Counted from the first letter of the stretch, positions 15,510 to 23,585 are shown. The stretch is 64,000 nucleotides of DNA from Nocardioides campestrisoli (GCF_013624435.2 NZ_CP061768.1:558001-622000); one strand, 5' to 3'. Made by a program: numbers and translations. Notes: generated by a model not told the origin, from the letters alone.

Positions 15510-16621
15510 GCCGCACCAGCCTCGGCCAGTCCCGAGCCCGCCAGTGCGGCCTCGGGGGACTGGGGACGGCGCGGCTGCCAGGTGGAGGCGAGGGGGTCGA
15601 CGAGCGAGGTGTCGAGGTCGAAGACGCTCGCCTGGTCGCGCGCGGCCCGCAGGTGCCGCGCGGCCAGCTCCTCTACGTACGCCCGCGAGCCCGAGTCGAC
15701 CAACGCCGCGCGGACGTCGACGGCCTGGGCCTCGGTCAGCTCCGGGTCGCCCAGGTGCCCGGCGATCCGGGACCACTGCGCGGTGCCGGAGGCGTGCACC
15801 ACCAGCAGCGTCCGCTTGCCCTCCCGCAGGTCGCCCAGCGGGTCCTTCCCGGTGGTCTGGGCGTCGCCGAAGACGCCCTGGAGGTCGTCGTGCAGCTGGA
15901 AGGCGATGCCCAGGCGCCGGCCGATCTCACCGAGCGCCCGCACCGCGTGCTCCTCGGCGCCGGCCAGCACCGCGCCGGCCTGCATCGGCAGCACGAACGA
16001 GTAGGCGGCCGTCTTGCACTCGGCCATCTCCAGCGACTCCTCGCGGGTCGGGAGCCCGTCGCCGAGGGTGAGCCGGACGTCGGCCAGCTCGCCGGCGGCC
16101 GAGACGTGCAGGGTGGTGTCGAGCAGGTCGAGCAGCCGGCCGACCACGTCGGGCCCGGCCCCGCAGGTGGCGACCGCGCGCACCGCGGCGGCCAGCGCGA
16201 GGTCTCCGGCCAGCAGGGCGCCGGCGCGGGTGTAGACCTCCTCGTCCTCCGTGGCGCCGCGACCGTGGGACCCGGCCCCGTCAGGGCCGTCGGGGCGGGC
16301 CAGGGAGCGCGCGTCCGCGCGGAACCAGCCCGGCACGCTGGGCTTGCCCCGGCGGGTGTCGTCGTGGTCGATCACGTCGTCGTGGATCACGAACGCCGTG
16401 TGCAGCAGCTCCACGGCGGCGGCGACCCGGTCGACGACCTCGTCGGGAGCCGGCGGGTGGGCCACGGCGTCGTGCACCGTGGTCAGCAGCCACGGGCGGA
16501 ACCGCTTGCCGCCCTCGGTGCCCAGCGCGAGCGCCGAGGCCAGTGCGGCCCGGTCGCGGGCCAGGCCGCCCACCTCGGTGGCCGGCCGCAGGAGCCGGTC
16601 GATCTCACTCTGGACGCTCAT
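15506..16621 (-). CDS. crtE: Geranylgeranyl diphosphate synthase (polyprenyl synthetase)
   Basis: 371 residues. The first Asp-rich motif is DDVIDHDD (residues 81-88), followed by RRGKP; the second is FQLHDDLQGVFGD near 235-248. These bind the diphosphate substrates. Its place between idi and crtB indicates GGPP supply for carotenoids. An Asp/Gly-rich loop of about 20 residues (ARPDGPDGAGSHGRG) after the first motif is unusual. ATG 16621 overlaps the idi stop (ATGA). Confidence 0.9.
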   Translation of the reverse strand: MSVQSEIDRLLRPATEVGGLARDRAALASALALGTEGGKRFRPWLLTTVHDAVAHPPAPDEVVDRVAAAVELLHTAFVIHDDVIDHDDTRRGKPSVPGWFRADARSLARPDGPDGAGSHGRGATEDEEVYTRAGALLAGDLALAAAVRAVATCGAGPDVVGRLLDLLDTTLHVSAAGELADVRLTLGDGLPTREESLEMAECKTAAYSFVLPMQAGAVLAGAEEHAVRALGEIGRRLGIAFQLHDDLQGVFGDAQTTGKDPLGDLREGKRTLLVVHASGTAQWSRIAGHLGDPELTEAQAVDVRAALVDSGSRAYVEELAARHLRAARDQASVFDLDTSLVDPLASTWQPRRPQSPEAALAGSGLAEAGAA

Positions 16622-17259
16622 CGTCGATTCTCCTCGGGGGCGGGGTCGACCCGGTCGAAGGGGGCTGCGAGCTGGGGCCAGGCGTCGGCCGCGTCGAGGG
16701 CGGCAGCCTGGTCGCGCAGCCAGGGGCTGAGGGCCCAGGGGGCGGCGGTCAGGGCGGTGCGCAGGTCGTCGACCTCCACCCAGGCGTGCTCGACCACCTC
16801 GTCAGGGTGTGGGTCGGGCGCGTCGGTGGCGCGGGCGACGAAGACCGGGCAGAACTCGTGCTCGACGATCCCCGAGGCGTCGACGGCGCGGTAGTCGAAG
16901 TCGGGCAGCAGCGGGGTGATCGAGTCGACCTCGAGGCCGAGCTCGCCGCGGCCGTGGCGGCGTACGGCGTCGATCAGGGGCTCGTCGGGGCGCGGGTGCC
17001 CGCAGAAGGAGTTGGTCCACACGCCCGGCCACGAGCGCTTGGTCAGCGCTCGCCGCGTCATCAGGACCCGGCCCCGGTCGTCGAGCAGCCAGCAGGAGAA
17101 GGCGAGGTGCAGCGGGGTCTCGCGCCCGTGCACGCTCTCGCGCGCGGCAGTGCCGATCGGCCGGTGCTCCGCGTCGAGGAGCACGACCAGGTCACGGGGG
17201 TCACCGGCCGGCAACCGGTCGTCCCCCCGGCGAGGGTGTGCAGCGAGCGTGTGCGTCAT
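16618..17259 (-). CDS. idi: Isopentenyl-diphosphate delta-isomerase, type I
   Basis: 213 residues with the Nudix-like type I fold: catalytic Cys86 in TNSFCGHP, and Glu133/Glu135 in VEHEF. It interconverts IPP and DMAPP at the head of the carotenoid operon; DMAPP is also the co-substrate for the C50 elongase. ATG 17259 follows GGAGG with 6 bases between. The promoter overlaps the divergent MarR gene region. Confidence 0.92.
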   Translation of the reverse strand: MTHTLAAHPRRGDDRLPAGDPRDLVVLLDAEHRPIGTAARESVHGRETPLHLAFSCWLLDDRGRVLMTRRALTKRSWPGVWTNSFCGHPRPDEPLIDAVRRHGRGELGLEVDSITPLLPDFDYRAVDASGIVEHEFCPVFVARATDAPDPHPDEVVEHAWVEVDDLRTALTAAPWALSPWLRDQAAALDAADAWPQLAAPFDRVDPAPEENRR

Positions 17260-17284
17260 CGGTTGCCTCCGTGTCGGTCCCACG

Positions 17285-17313
17285 AGCGTATTGCTAGACG
17301 GATTAGATATCAA
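17285..17313 (-). promoter_or_regulatory. Promoter of the idi-crt operon
   Basis: On the minus strand, -35 TTGATA (17308-17313), 17 bases, -10 TACGCT (17285-17290): near-consensus vegetative promoter. Its -35 overlaps the palindrome GATATC and the dyad called at 17291-17321, so binding there by a repressor would block it. Confidence 0.75.
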
Positions 17314-17321
17314 CCTAGTAA
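17291..17321. promoter_or_regulatory. Candidate MarR/CrtR operator
   Basis: TTGCTAG (17291-17297) and CTAGTAA (17315-17321) form an inverted repeat (6 of 7) around an AT-rich core with GATATC (17306-17311). It lies between divergent marR and idi, covers the idi -35 and reaches the marR -10, as expected for an autoregulated MarR repressor. Confidence 0.5.
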
Positions 17322-17324
17322 GAT
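17319..17324 (+). promoter_or_regulatory. -10 box TAAGAT, leaderless marR transcript
   Basis: TAAGAT ends 7 bases before GTG 17332, and no ribosome site precedes that codon; transcription would start at the GTG. Confidence 0.55.
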
Positions 17325-17331
17325 ACTTTTC

Positions 17332-17922
17332 GTGCCGAACATTCCTGAGACGCCGGGTGAAGGACGTACCCGGATGACCTCCGCCTACACCGCGGACGAG
17401 CGCGAGCTGCTGCAGTCGGTACGCGCGCTGGTGAAGGCGGATCGGGAGATGCGTCGCCGGCTGGGCAGCTCGATGGCCGTCAACCTGACCGACCTGCAGG
17501 CGCTGCGGTACGTGATCCGGGCCGTGCAGGGGGCGGAGGAGGCGCAGGACTCCCGGGATGCACGTCGCCTCGCCGACCTGCCCGAGGAGTGGGCCGACGA
17601 CTCGCCGGTGCTGGTCGGCGTCACGCCGCGCCGGTTGGCCGACCACCTGGGCATCACCACGGCAGCGACCACGGCGCTCATAGACCGCCTCGTCGGCTCC
17701 GGGCACCTGCAGCGGGTGCCACACCCCCAGGACCGCCGCTCGATCCTGCTGATCCCCACCTCGCGGGCCCGCGAGGAGATGCACGACCACCTGGCGGACA
17801 TGCACACCCGGATGAAGGAGATCGCGGCCGCCGTGCCCGCCGAGGCTCGTCCGGCGCTGGTCACCTTCCTCCGCTCGTTGACCGAGGAGATGGAGCAGGG
17901 TCGCGTCGACGTGGGCGGCTGA
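17332..17922 (+). CDS. MarR-family regulator of the carotenoid operon (CrtR-like)
   Basis: 196 residues from GTG 17332; ATG 17374 is an internal alternative with a weak site. The winged helix-turn-helix spans about residues 95-160: VTPRRLADHLGITTAATTALIDRL is the recognition region (given here only as a marker near 103-125) and PHPQDRRSILL the wing. Divergent placement next to a crt operon matches CrtR of Corynebacterium, known as a MarR-type repressor responding to GGPP. The same role is inferred here from context. Confidence 0.8.
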   Translation: MPNIPETPGEGRTRMTSAYTADERELLQSVRALVKADREMRRRLGSSMAVNLTDLQALRYVIRAVQGAEEAQDSRDARRLADLPEEWADDSPVLVGVTPRRLADHLGITTAATTALIDRLVGSGHLQRVPHPQDRRSILLIPTSRAREEMHDHLADMHTRMKEIAAAVPAEARPALVTFLRSLTEEMEQGRVDVGG

Positions 17923-18263
17923 GAGGCGCTCAGCTGCGCTGACCTCGGAGTCTCACCAGGTGGAACTGGGGACGCAATCGCCTGGTGTCCGATCGCGTCC
18001 CGGCGTCCCCGAACGTGCGCGTAACGAGAAGTTCACTCAGCACGTGGGATTTCCTCGCTCCTGGCATCTGGCCAAGAGGCGCTTTCTTGGTAGTGTTGCC
18101 AGCGCAGCAGGTGCAAGTTCCAGCAGGTAGACGCCCGCGGAGTTTGTGATCCAACGGCGTTTCTTCTTCGGCAGTGTCCGCAAGTCGGAGCGACGTGTCA
18201 CCGCATCTGGTGCGGGATCGTCGAGGTGACGATCTCTCGCCCCGACGAAGGAGTATCAGAGCA
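17923..18263 (+). other. Gene-free region, probable long leader of the cold-shock gene
   Basis: 341 bases without a credible gene. A possible -10 (TAGTGT, 18091-18096) would give a leader of about 160 bases; long structured leaders are usual for cspA-type mRNAs and serve cold induction. I see no strong -35 and no clear terminator for the MarR gene. Confidence 0.4.
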
Positions 18264-18467
18264 ATGGCTCAGGGCACCGTGAAGTGGTTCAACGCCGAGA
18301 AGGGTTTCGGCTTCATCGCGCAGGAGGACGGCGGCGACGACGTCTTCGTGCACTACTCGGCGATTCAGTCGCAGGGCTACAAGTCCCTCGACGAGAACCA
18401 GAAGGTCGAGTTCGACGTCACCCAGGGCCCGAAGGGCCCGCAGGCGGAGAACGTCCGCCCGGTCTGA
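18264..18467 (+). CDS. cspA: Cold-shock protein
   Basis: 67 residues: one cold-shock (OB-fold) domain with RNP1-type KGFGFI (res 16-21) and RNP2-type VFVHY (res 30-34), ending in the common [10 protein letters not shown]. It binds single-stranded RNA/DNA as an RNA chaperone. GAAGGAG lies 10 bases before ATG 18264. A strong hairpin follows at 18504-18535. Confidence 0.95.
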   Translation: MAQGTVKWFNAEKGFGFIAQEDGGDDVFVHYSAIQSQGYKSLDENQKVEFDVTQGPKGPQAENVRPV

Positions 18468-18503
18468 CGCCGGACGTGGAGCACCTGTTCCACGACTTCG
18501 GAG

Positions 18504-18535
18504 CCGAGGCCCCGTCCGCAAGGACGGGGCCTCGG
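18504..18535 (+). terminator. Terminator of cspA
   Basis: A perfect 14-bp stem (CCGAGGCCCCGTCC / GGACGGGGCCTCGG) with a GCAA tetraloop, 36 bases after the stop. A T-run is lacking, as often in high-GC actinobacteria. Confidence 0.8.
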
Positions 18536-18742
18536 TCCGTCTCCGGACATGGACGGCGTTCCGGGCGCCCTGTCAAGGCCCCGGACGGGTAGTTCGCCGA
18601 CTCCCCCATACGAGGGATGTTTGGAAGAACGCCTGTTTACGGGATGAAATGGGGGGCACGCTAGTTCTAGTTCTGCGGACACCGCCCCTGGTGCTGCGTA
18701 GCTCCGGATCGATCACCCGAATCTCGGGAGGAGGCTCACTTC

Positions 18743-18904
18743 GTGTACGACCCGTTTGATGTGACTCTCGAGGACGGCGACCTCATCGGTGAGGTCGAGC
18801 TGACCACGACGCTCATCATCGCCGCCAGTGAGTCGGACAGCCACCTCTCCACCGAGGAGATCGACCGGATCCTCGGCGTCGCCCCCGTGCCCCATCAGCG
18901 CTGA
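18743..18904 (+). CDS. Small acidic protein of unknown function (53 aa)
   Basis: GTG 18743 follows GGGAGGAGG by 9 bases, a strong site. The product begins MYDPFDVTLEDGDLIGEVEL, continues with TTTLIIAASESDSHLSTEEI and ends GVAPVPHQR; it is rich in Asp/Glu and has no signal or membrane segment. I do not recognise the family. Two hairpins follow its stop. The good ribosome site, codon pattern and own terminator argue for a real gene. Confidence 0.65.
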   Translation: MYDPFDVTLEDGDLIGEVELTTTLIIAASESDSHLSTEEIDRILGVAPVPHQR

Positions 18905-18918
18905 GCGCCCGAGTGTCC

Positions 18919-18937
18919 CACGGCGCTGAGCGCCGTG
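18919..18937 (+). terminator. Hairpin after the 53-residue gene
   Basis: CACGGCGC and GCGCCGTG form an 8-bp stem with a TGA loop, 14 bases after the stop codon. It may be the first part of a tandem terminator. Confidence 0.45.
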
Positions 18938-18951
18938 ACCCACGTACAAGA

Positions 18952-18991
18952 CACCAGTGCCCGCCCCGAGACGTCGGGGCGGGCACTGGTG
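18952..18991. terminator. Bidirectional terminator, 18-bp perfect stem
   Basis: CACCAGTGCCCGCCCCGA pairs perfectly with its complement at 18974-18991 around a GACG loop. It sits between the converging 53-residue gene and the amidase gene (stop at 19010) and can serve both. Confidence 0.85.
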
Positions 18992-19009
18992 CGTGTGAGG
19001 GTCGTCAGG

Positions 19010-21808
19010 TCAGGCCCTGACCCACACCTTCCGCGCCAGGGACGGCCGGACACCGGGCCCGGTGATCCGCACCGTCAGCCGCTTGCTGCGACGGACCTCG
19101 GCGGTGCGCAGCTTGAGCTTGACCACGCCGCTCTGGCGGACCTTCCGGGTGAGCCGCTTGCCCTGGAAGGTCACGGTGACCTTCTTGCCCGGGGTGGCGT
19201 TCCGGACCGTGATCCGGAGCTTCTTCCCGCCCAGGACCTTCTTCGGCGTCCACACCTTGGCCTTGACCTTCGGCTGGCCCGGGACCGGCGCGGGAGCCGG
19301 CGTGGGGGTCGGCGCGGGGGTCGGCGCGGGGGTCGGCGACTTCCGCACCTTCAGCGCCGGTGCGGTGCCGGGGGCGACGTGCCCGTCGACCAGCTGCTCC
19401 ATCGCGTAGGCGTAGCCGACGATCTCGGCGTCGTCCCAGGCACGGCCCATGAACTGGAGGCTGACGGGTGCGCCGTTCGCGTCGGTGCCCACCGGGAAGG
19501 CCACGGTCGGCACGCCCGAGGAGCCGGACGGGGTGTCGCGACGGCCGAAGCTCGACCGGTTGCCGCCACCGTCGTTGAGTGAGATCTCCGAGAGCAGGGC
19601 CGGGTAGACCACCGCGTCGAGGTCGTGCGCGTCCATCCAGGCGTCGATGTTCTCCTGGTAGGCCGTGCGGTAGTCCCGCCACGCCTTCTCCTCCGCGGGG
19701 GTCATCCGCCGGCTCGTGGGCGACTCGCAGAACGACGGGTCGTACGTCGTGTACGGCATCTTCAGCGGGGAGCAGATGACCTCGGCGGGCGAGGACATGC
19801 CGAGCTCGGGGTGGCTCCCCAGGTAGCGGGCCCAGCCCTCCCAGTTGAGGTTGACGTTGGGTCGCGTGGGGGCGATCGGCCCGTCGGCGACCTCGACCAG
19901 GGTGGCCCCGGTCTCCTGCACCCGGGTGCGCGCGGCCACGGAGGCGTCGATCACCGTGCTGGTGCCGTACGGGTCCACCCAGGTGCTCGGGACGTAGCCG
20001 ATCCGCTTGCCCCGCAGGGCGGAGGCGTCCAGCACCGTGCGCCAGTCGGCGGGCCGGTGCGCGTCGGCCTCGGCGGTCTCCGGGTTGAGCGGGTCGGTGC
20101 CGGAGACGACGTTGAGGATGTCGGCCAGGTCGGAGACCGACCTGGTCATCGCACCGGCATAGTCCTGGAGCCAGGAGAGCGGCATGACGCCACGGTCGGA
20201 CTGCATGCCGTCGGTGCCGCGCAGGGTCACCAGGCTGGCTGCGGCGGCGGGCGCGTAGAGCGAGTCACCGGTCTGGGACCCCAGCGCCGCGGGGACCATG
20301 CTGACCGCGGTGGCGACCGCGGAGCCGCCCGAGGAGGCCAGCGCGGAGCGGGACGGGTCGAAGGCGTTCCACACGGTGCCGTAGGCGTTGTCGGAGTAGG
20401 AGCCCGAGGTGGCGTACTCCTCCATGCTGGCCTTGCCGATGATGATCGCCCCGGCCTCGCGCAGCTTCGCGATCTGGTAGGCGTCCTGGGCGGGACGGAA
20501 GTCCTTGAAGGTCAGCGACCCGTTCGTGGTCGGCATGTCGTGGGTGTCGTAGAGGTCCTTGGCCGCGATCGGGATGCCGAGCAGCGCCCCGGTGCGCCCG
20601 GCCGCACGGGCGGCGTCCGCCTCGGCCGCCCGCGCCAAGGCGTCGGCGGCCACGGTGGTGAAGGCGTTGAAGGCGAACGGGCCCTCGTCGTACGCCGCGA
20701 TCCGGTCCAGGTAGGCCTGGGTGATCTCCACGGAGGTGGTGATGCCTGCGCTCATGTCGGCCTGGAGCTCGGCGATGGTCTTGTCGACCACGTCGTAGGC
20801 CACGCTCGTCACCTGCGCCGGCTCGGACGCGGGCGCGGGCTGGGGCACCCGGATCGGCTGGGCGGTCCCGGGCACGTCGAAGTTGACGATCGAGGCCACC
20901 TCGAGCCGACTCAGGCCGGCCAGGTCGGGCTCCTCGGCGAGCCGGGCGGCCAGGTCGGTGACGTCGGCGCGCTCGTCCGCCGCCGTGGCCGCGGTGACCC
21001 GGCTGCCGACGACGACGTAGCGCAGCAGGGAGGCGCTCTTGCCGGGCGCGAGGGTGAGCGTGTTGACGTACGCCGGGTAGTTGCGGTCGTGACCGGTGGC
21101 GGAGTAGCCGCGCTCGAAGGTGTCGCGCAGCCAGTTGCCGCTGCGGTCGAAGTCGCCGACGACGGTGCCGGTCGGCCCCTGCCAGGTGCCGGTGCCGGCG
21201 CCGGACTCCGAGACGGTCCAGACGTCGTCGGCGTCCAGGGCGGCGTCGCCGGAGGAGGAGGCGACCACGGAGCTGGCGTTGGTCCCGGTGGTGCCGTAGC
21301 CGGTCTGGCCGCCGAAGGCCACCTCGACCGTGAGGGGCTCGTCGGTGGTGTTGGTCAGGGTGTCGAGCCAGCGGCCGTAGCCGTCCTCCTGCACCACGTC
21401 GACCTTGCGGGTCATCCGGACGCCGGAGAGGTCGACCGACCGGGTGGACTCGAAGCGGCCGGTGGCGCGCTCGGTGAGGCCGAAGCCGCGCATCAGCGCG
21501 CCGTCGAACCGGTGCGGCTGCTCGGTGTCGACCTGCACGCGGATGCCGCCGTACCCGTTGAGCATCGTGGAGTACGGCGCCTGGACGCCGGTGCCCTCCT
21601 GGGTGGCGCGGATGGAGCCGGTGTCGGCGCCCGGGGAGGCGGCGTCCTGGATGCCCCAGGCGGTGCCGTCAGCGTCGGTCACGTAGGTGAACGCGTGGGC
21701 TCCGGTGAGCGGGACGGCCAGGGAGGCGGCGGTCAGGGAGAGCCCGGCGGTCGCGAGCGCGGCCCGGCGGGCCCGGCCCGGCCGGTCGGGGGGTGGGGAG
21801 AGGAACAT
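19010..21808 (-). CDS. Large secreted amidase-signature protein
   Basis: 932 residues. N-terminus MFLSPPPDRPGRARRAAL with a hydrophobic core forms a signal peptide ending at AHA (about residue 39). Residues 40-310 are a beta-rich domain I do not recognise (FTYVTDADGTAWGIQD at its start). The amidase-signature domain spans about 330-830, with catalytic Lys in IPIAAKDLYD (about 415) and the Ser pair in SSGGSAVATA (about 488-494), plus GSQTGDSL in place of the usual GxDTGGS. A Thr-Pro-Ala spacer (repeats in DNA near 19300-19340) leads to a basic beta-sandwich-like tail. It should hydrolyse an amide outside the cell. ATG 21808 has GCAGG upstream; GTG 21850 would extend it by 14 residues. Confidence 0.82.
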   Translation of the reverse strand: MFLSPPPDRPGRARRAALATAGLSLTAASLAVPLTGAHAFTYVTDADGTAWGIQDAASPGADTGSIRATQEGTGVQAPYSTMLNGYGGIRVQVDTEQPHRFDGALMRGFGLTERATGRFESTRSVDLSGVRMTRKVDVVQEDGYGRWLDTLTNTTDEPLTVEVAFGGQTGYGTTGTNASSVVASSSGDAALDADDVWTVSESGAGTGTWQGPTGTVVGDFDRSGNWLRDTFERGYSATGHDRNYPAYVNTLTLAPGKSASLLRYVVVGSRVTAATAADERADVTDLAARLAEEPDLAGLSRLEVASIVNFDVPGTAQPIRVPQPAPASEPAQVTSVAYDVVDKTIAELQADMSAGITTSVEITQAYLDRIAAYDEGPFAFNAFTTVAADALARAAEADAARAAGRTGALLGIPIAAKDLYDTHDMPTTNGSLTFKDFRPAQDAYQIAKLREAGAIIIGKASMEEYATSGSYSDNAYGTVWNAFDPSRSALASSGGSAVATAVSMVPAALGSQTGDSLYAPAAAASLVTLRGTDGMQSDRGVMPLSWLQDYAGAMTRSVSDLADILNVVSGTDPLNPETAEADAHRPADWRTVLDASALRGKRIGYVPSTWVDPYGTSTVIDASVAARTRVQETGATLVEVADGPIAPTRPNVNLNWEGWARYLGSHPELGMSSPAEVICSPLKMPYTTYDPSFCESPTSRRMTPAEEKAWRDYRTAYQENIDAWMDAHDLDAVVYPALLSEISLNDGGGNRSSFGRRDTPSGSSGVPTVAFPVGTDANGAPVSLQFMGRAWDDAEIVGYAYAMEQLVDGHVAPGTAPALKVRKSPTPAPTPAPTPTPAPAPVPGQPKVKAKVWTPKKVLGGKKLRITVRNATPGKKVTVTFQGKRLTRKVRQSGVVKLKLRTAEVRRSKRLTVRITGPGVRPSLARKVWVRA

Positions 21809-21938
21809 GGGAGATACCTGCCTACTTGCGGGGGAAGCCCTCCTCGTCACTAAGGGCTCCCCCAGTGGACGCGTCGGCCGTCTCGGGGCGGTTTCCCGTT
21901 GATTGCCTCGCGGTTAATTCGCCCAGCGGACGTAGCCC

Positions 21939-21967
21939 TTGATACGACTACCCCCTAGGGGTACCTT
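21939..21967 (+). promoter_or_regulatory. csoR promoter, leaderless
   Basis: -35 TTGATA (21939-21944), 17-base spacer, -10 TACCTT (21962-21967), then GGAAGC and ATG 21974. Transcription would start at or beside the ATG. Confidence 0.8.
21949..21963. promoter_or_regulatory. CsoR operator
   Basis: TACCCCCTAGGGGTA, holding the palindrome CCCCTAGGGG, matches the known CsoR box pattern. It fills the promoter spacer and touches the -10, so apo-CsoR would block transcription until Cu(I) binds. Confidence 0.85.
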
Positions 21968-21973
21968 GGAAGC

Positions 21974-22267
21974 ATGAGCGAGCACCACCACGGCTACATC
22001 CAGGGCAAGGACGACTACCTGGCCCGTCTGCGCCGGATCGAGGGTCAGGCCCGCGGTCTCCAGCGGATGGTCGAGGAGGAGAAGTACTGCATCGACATCC
22101 TCACCCAGGTCAGCGCCATGACGAAGGCGCTGCAGGCGGTCTCCCTCGGCCTGCTGGCCGACCACCTCGGGCACTGCGTCGTCGACGCGGCCCGGGCCGG
22201 GGACGCCGAGGCCGAGGAGAAGGTCCAGGAGGCCATGGCGGCCATCAGCCGGCTCGTGAAGTCCTGA
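21974..22267 (+). CDS. csoR: Copper-sensing repressor CsoR
   Basis: 97 residues, all-helical DUF156 family. Cu(I) ligands Cys39, His64 and Cys68 are all present with the C-x24-H-x3-C spacing of CsoR. It starts with MSEHHHGYI, and RLRRIEGQARGL marks the first helix. It represses the downstream copper genes through the box in its own promoter. Leaderless start at ATG 21974. Confidence 0.93.
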   Translation: MSEHHHGYIQGKDDYLARLRRIEGQARGLQRMVEEEKYCIDILTQVSAMTKALQAVSLGLLADHLGHCVVDAARAGDAEAEEKVQEAMAAISRLVKS

Positions 22268-22289
22268 CGCCCCACCCAGCACCCACCAC

Positions 22290-22328
22290 CAGTCGAATTC
22301 CCAGTCGACGTCCCAGTCGACTACCCAG
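22290..22328 (+). repeat. 12-bp tandem repeat between csoR and copZ
   Basis: CAGTCG recurs at 22290, 22302 and 22314, with a partial fourth copy (CAGCGA) at 22326, period 12. It lies just before the copZ ribosome site (GAGGAGAAG). Confidence 0.6.
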
Positions 22329-22341
22329 CGAGGAGAAGCCC

Positions 22342-22548
22342 ATGTCCCAGACCGCCACCTTCACTGTCACCGGCATGACCTGCGGCCACTGCGTCGCCTC
22401 GGTCACCGAGGAGGTCAGCGAGGTGCCCGGCGTCGAGTCGGTCGACGTCGTCCTCGAGTCCGGCGCCCTCACCGTGACCAGTGCCGAGCCCGTCGACGCC
22501 GAGGCCGTCAAGGCCGCCGTCGAAGAGGCCGGCTACGCGCTGGTCTGA
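22342..22548 (+). CDS. copZ: Copper chaperone CopZ (HMA domain)
   Basis: 68 residues, one heavy-metal-associated ferredoxin-like domain with the GMTCGHC metal site (Cys14, Cys17). It carries Cu(I) to the CopA ATPase encoded 1 kb downstream. GAGGAGAAG precedes ATG 22342. Part of the csoR-copZ-exported protein-copA operon. Confidence 0.92.
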   Translation: MSQTATFTVTGMTCGHCVASVTEEVSEVPGVESVDVVLESGALTVTSAEPVDAEAVKAAVEEAGYALV

Positions 22549-22571
22549 GCACATGAGACGGGTGGCCTGAG

Positions 22572-23585
22572 ATGACCGGGACGAGCACGGTGCTGCGGGT
22601 GGTGGCCTTCGTGGCCGCGCTGCTCGCGGTCGGCGCAGCGGCGCTCGGCGTGGGTCGCGCGGTCGGCCCCGTGGACGGTGTGCCGCTCGCCTCCGAGGCG
22701 GGGGCGGAGCCGGACCACGGGCATGACGCCGACGCGTGGAGTGACTCCCCAGCCGACGGTGCCGCCGACGGGGCAGCCGACAAGGCAGCCGACAAGGCGG
22801 TCGACGTGGCGGGGCTGACCGCCCGGGCGGACGGGTTCACCCTCGAGCTGGCCGACCCCACCCTGCCCGCCGGCCCGGCCACCCTGGAGCTCACCATCCG
22901 CACCTCCAGCGGGCGGCCGCTGCTCGACTACGACGTGGCGCACGAGAAGGAGCTGCACCTGATCGTGGTCCGCCGCGACCTGGTCGGGTTCCAGCACGTG
23001 CACCCCGTGCTCGACCGCCGTACCGGCACCTGGTCGGTCGAGGTCGACCTGACGCCGGGCACGTGGCGGGTGATCGCCGACTTCGTGCCCGAGGGCTGGC
23101 AGCAGGTGACGCTCGCCGAGGACCTGGCGGTCTCCGGCCGGTTCCAGCCGGCCCCGCCCGGGCAGGAGCGGCTCACCGACGTCGTCGACGGCTACCGGGT
23201 CACCCTGGCCGGGGACACCGCGCCCGGCGCGCCCACCGAGCTGACCGCGCGGATCGAGCGGGACGGCGTCGGCGTACGGGACCTCCAGCCCTACCTCGGG
23301 GCCTACGGCCACCTGGTCGCGCTGCGGGCCGGCGATCTGGGCTACCTGCACGTCCACCCGGAAGGACAGGTCGGCACGGCCGGCGAGGGCGGCGGCCCCC
23401 AGATCCGGTTCGCCACCGAGTTCCCCACCGCAGGCACCTACCGGCTCTTCCTCGACTTCCGCGTCGGGAACACCGTGCACACCGCGGACTTCACCGTGAC
23501 CGCGGACGGCGCGCCCGCCGGCTCCGGCACCTCCGACGAGACCGGCTCGCCCGACGAGCACCAGGAGGACTCCCATGACCACTGA
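22572..23585 (+). CDS. Exported His-rich copper-associated protein
   Basis: 337 residues. One N-terminal membrane anchor (about 8-30) is followed by a low-complexity Ala/Asp/His linker and two beta-sandwich modules. Each module has a His pair: FQHVHP in the first (near 138) and YLHVHPEG in the second (near 258); the C-terminus ends EHQEDSHDH. Such HxH motifs fit extracytoplasmic Cu binding. It is often seen beside actinobacterial copA, with no characterised role I know of. It overlaps the copA start by 11 bases, so the two are coupled. Confidence 0.75.
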   Translation: MTGTSTVLRVVAFVAALLAVGAAALGVGRAVGPVDGVPLASEAGAEPDHGHDADAWSDSPADGAADGAADKAADKAVDVAGLTARADGFTLELADPTLPAGPATLELTIRTSSGRPLLDYDVAHEKELHLIVVRRDLVGFQHVHPVLDRRTGTWSVEVDLTPGTWRVIADFVPEGWQQVTLAEDLAVSGRFQPAPPGQERLTDVVDGYRVTLAGDTAPGAPTELTARIERDGVGVRDLQPYLGAYGHLVALRAGDLGYLHVHPEGQVGTAGEGGGPQIRFATEFPTAGTYRLFLDFRVGNTVHTADFTVTADGAPAGSGTSDETGSPDEHQEDSHDH

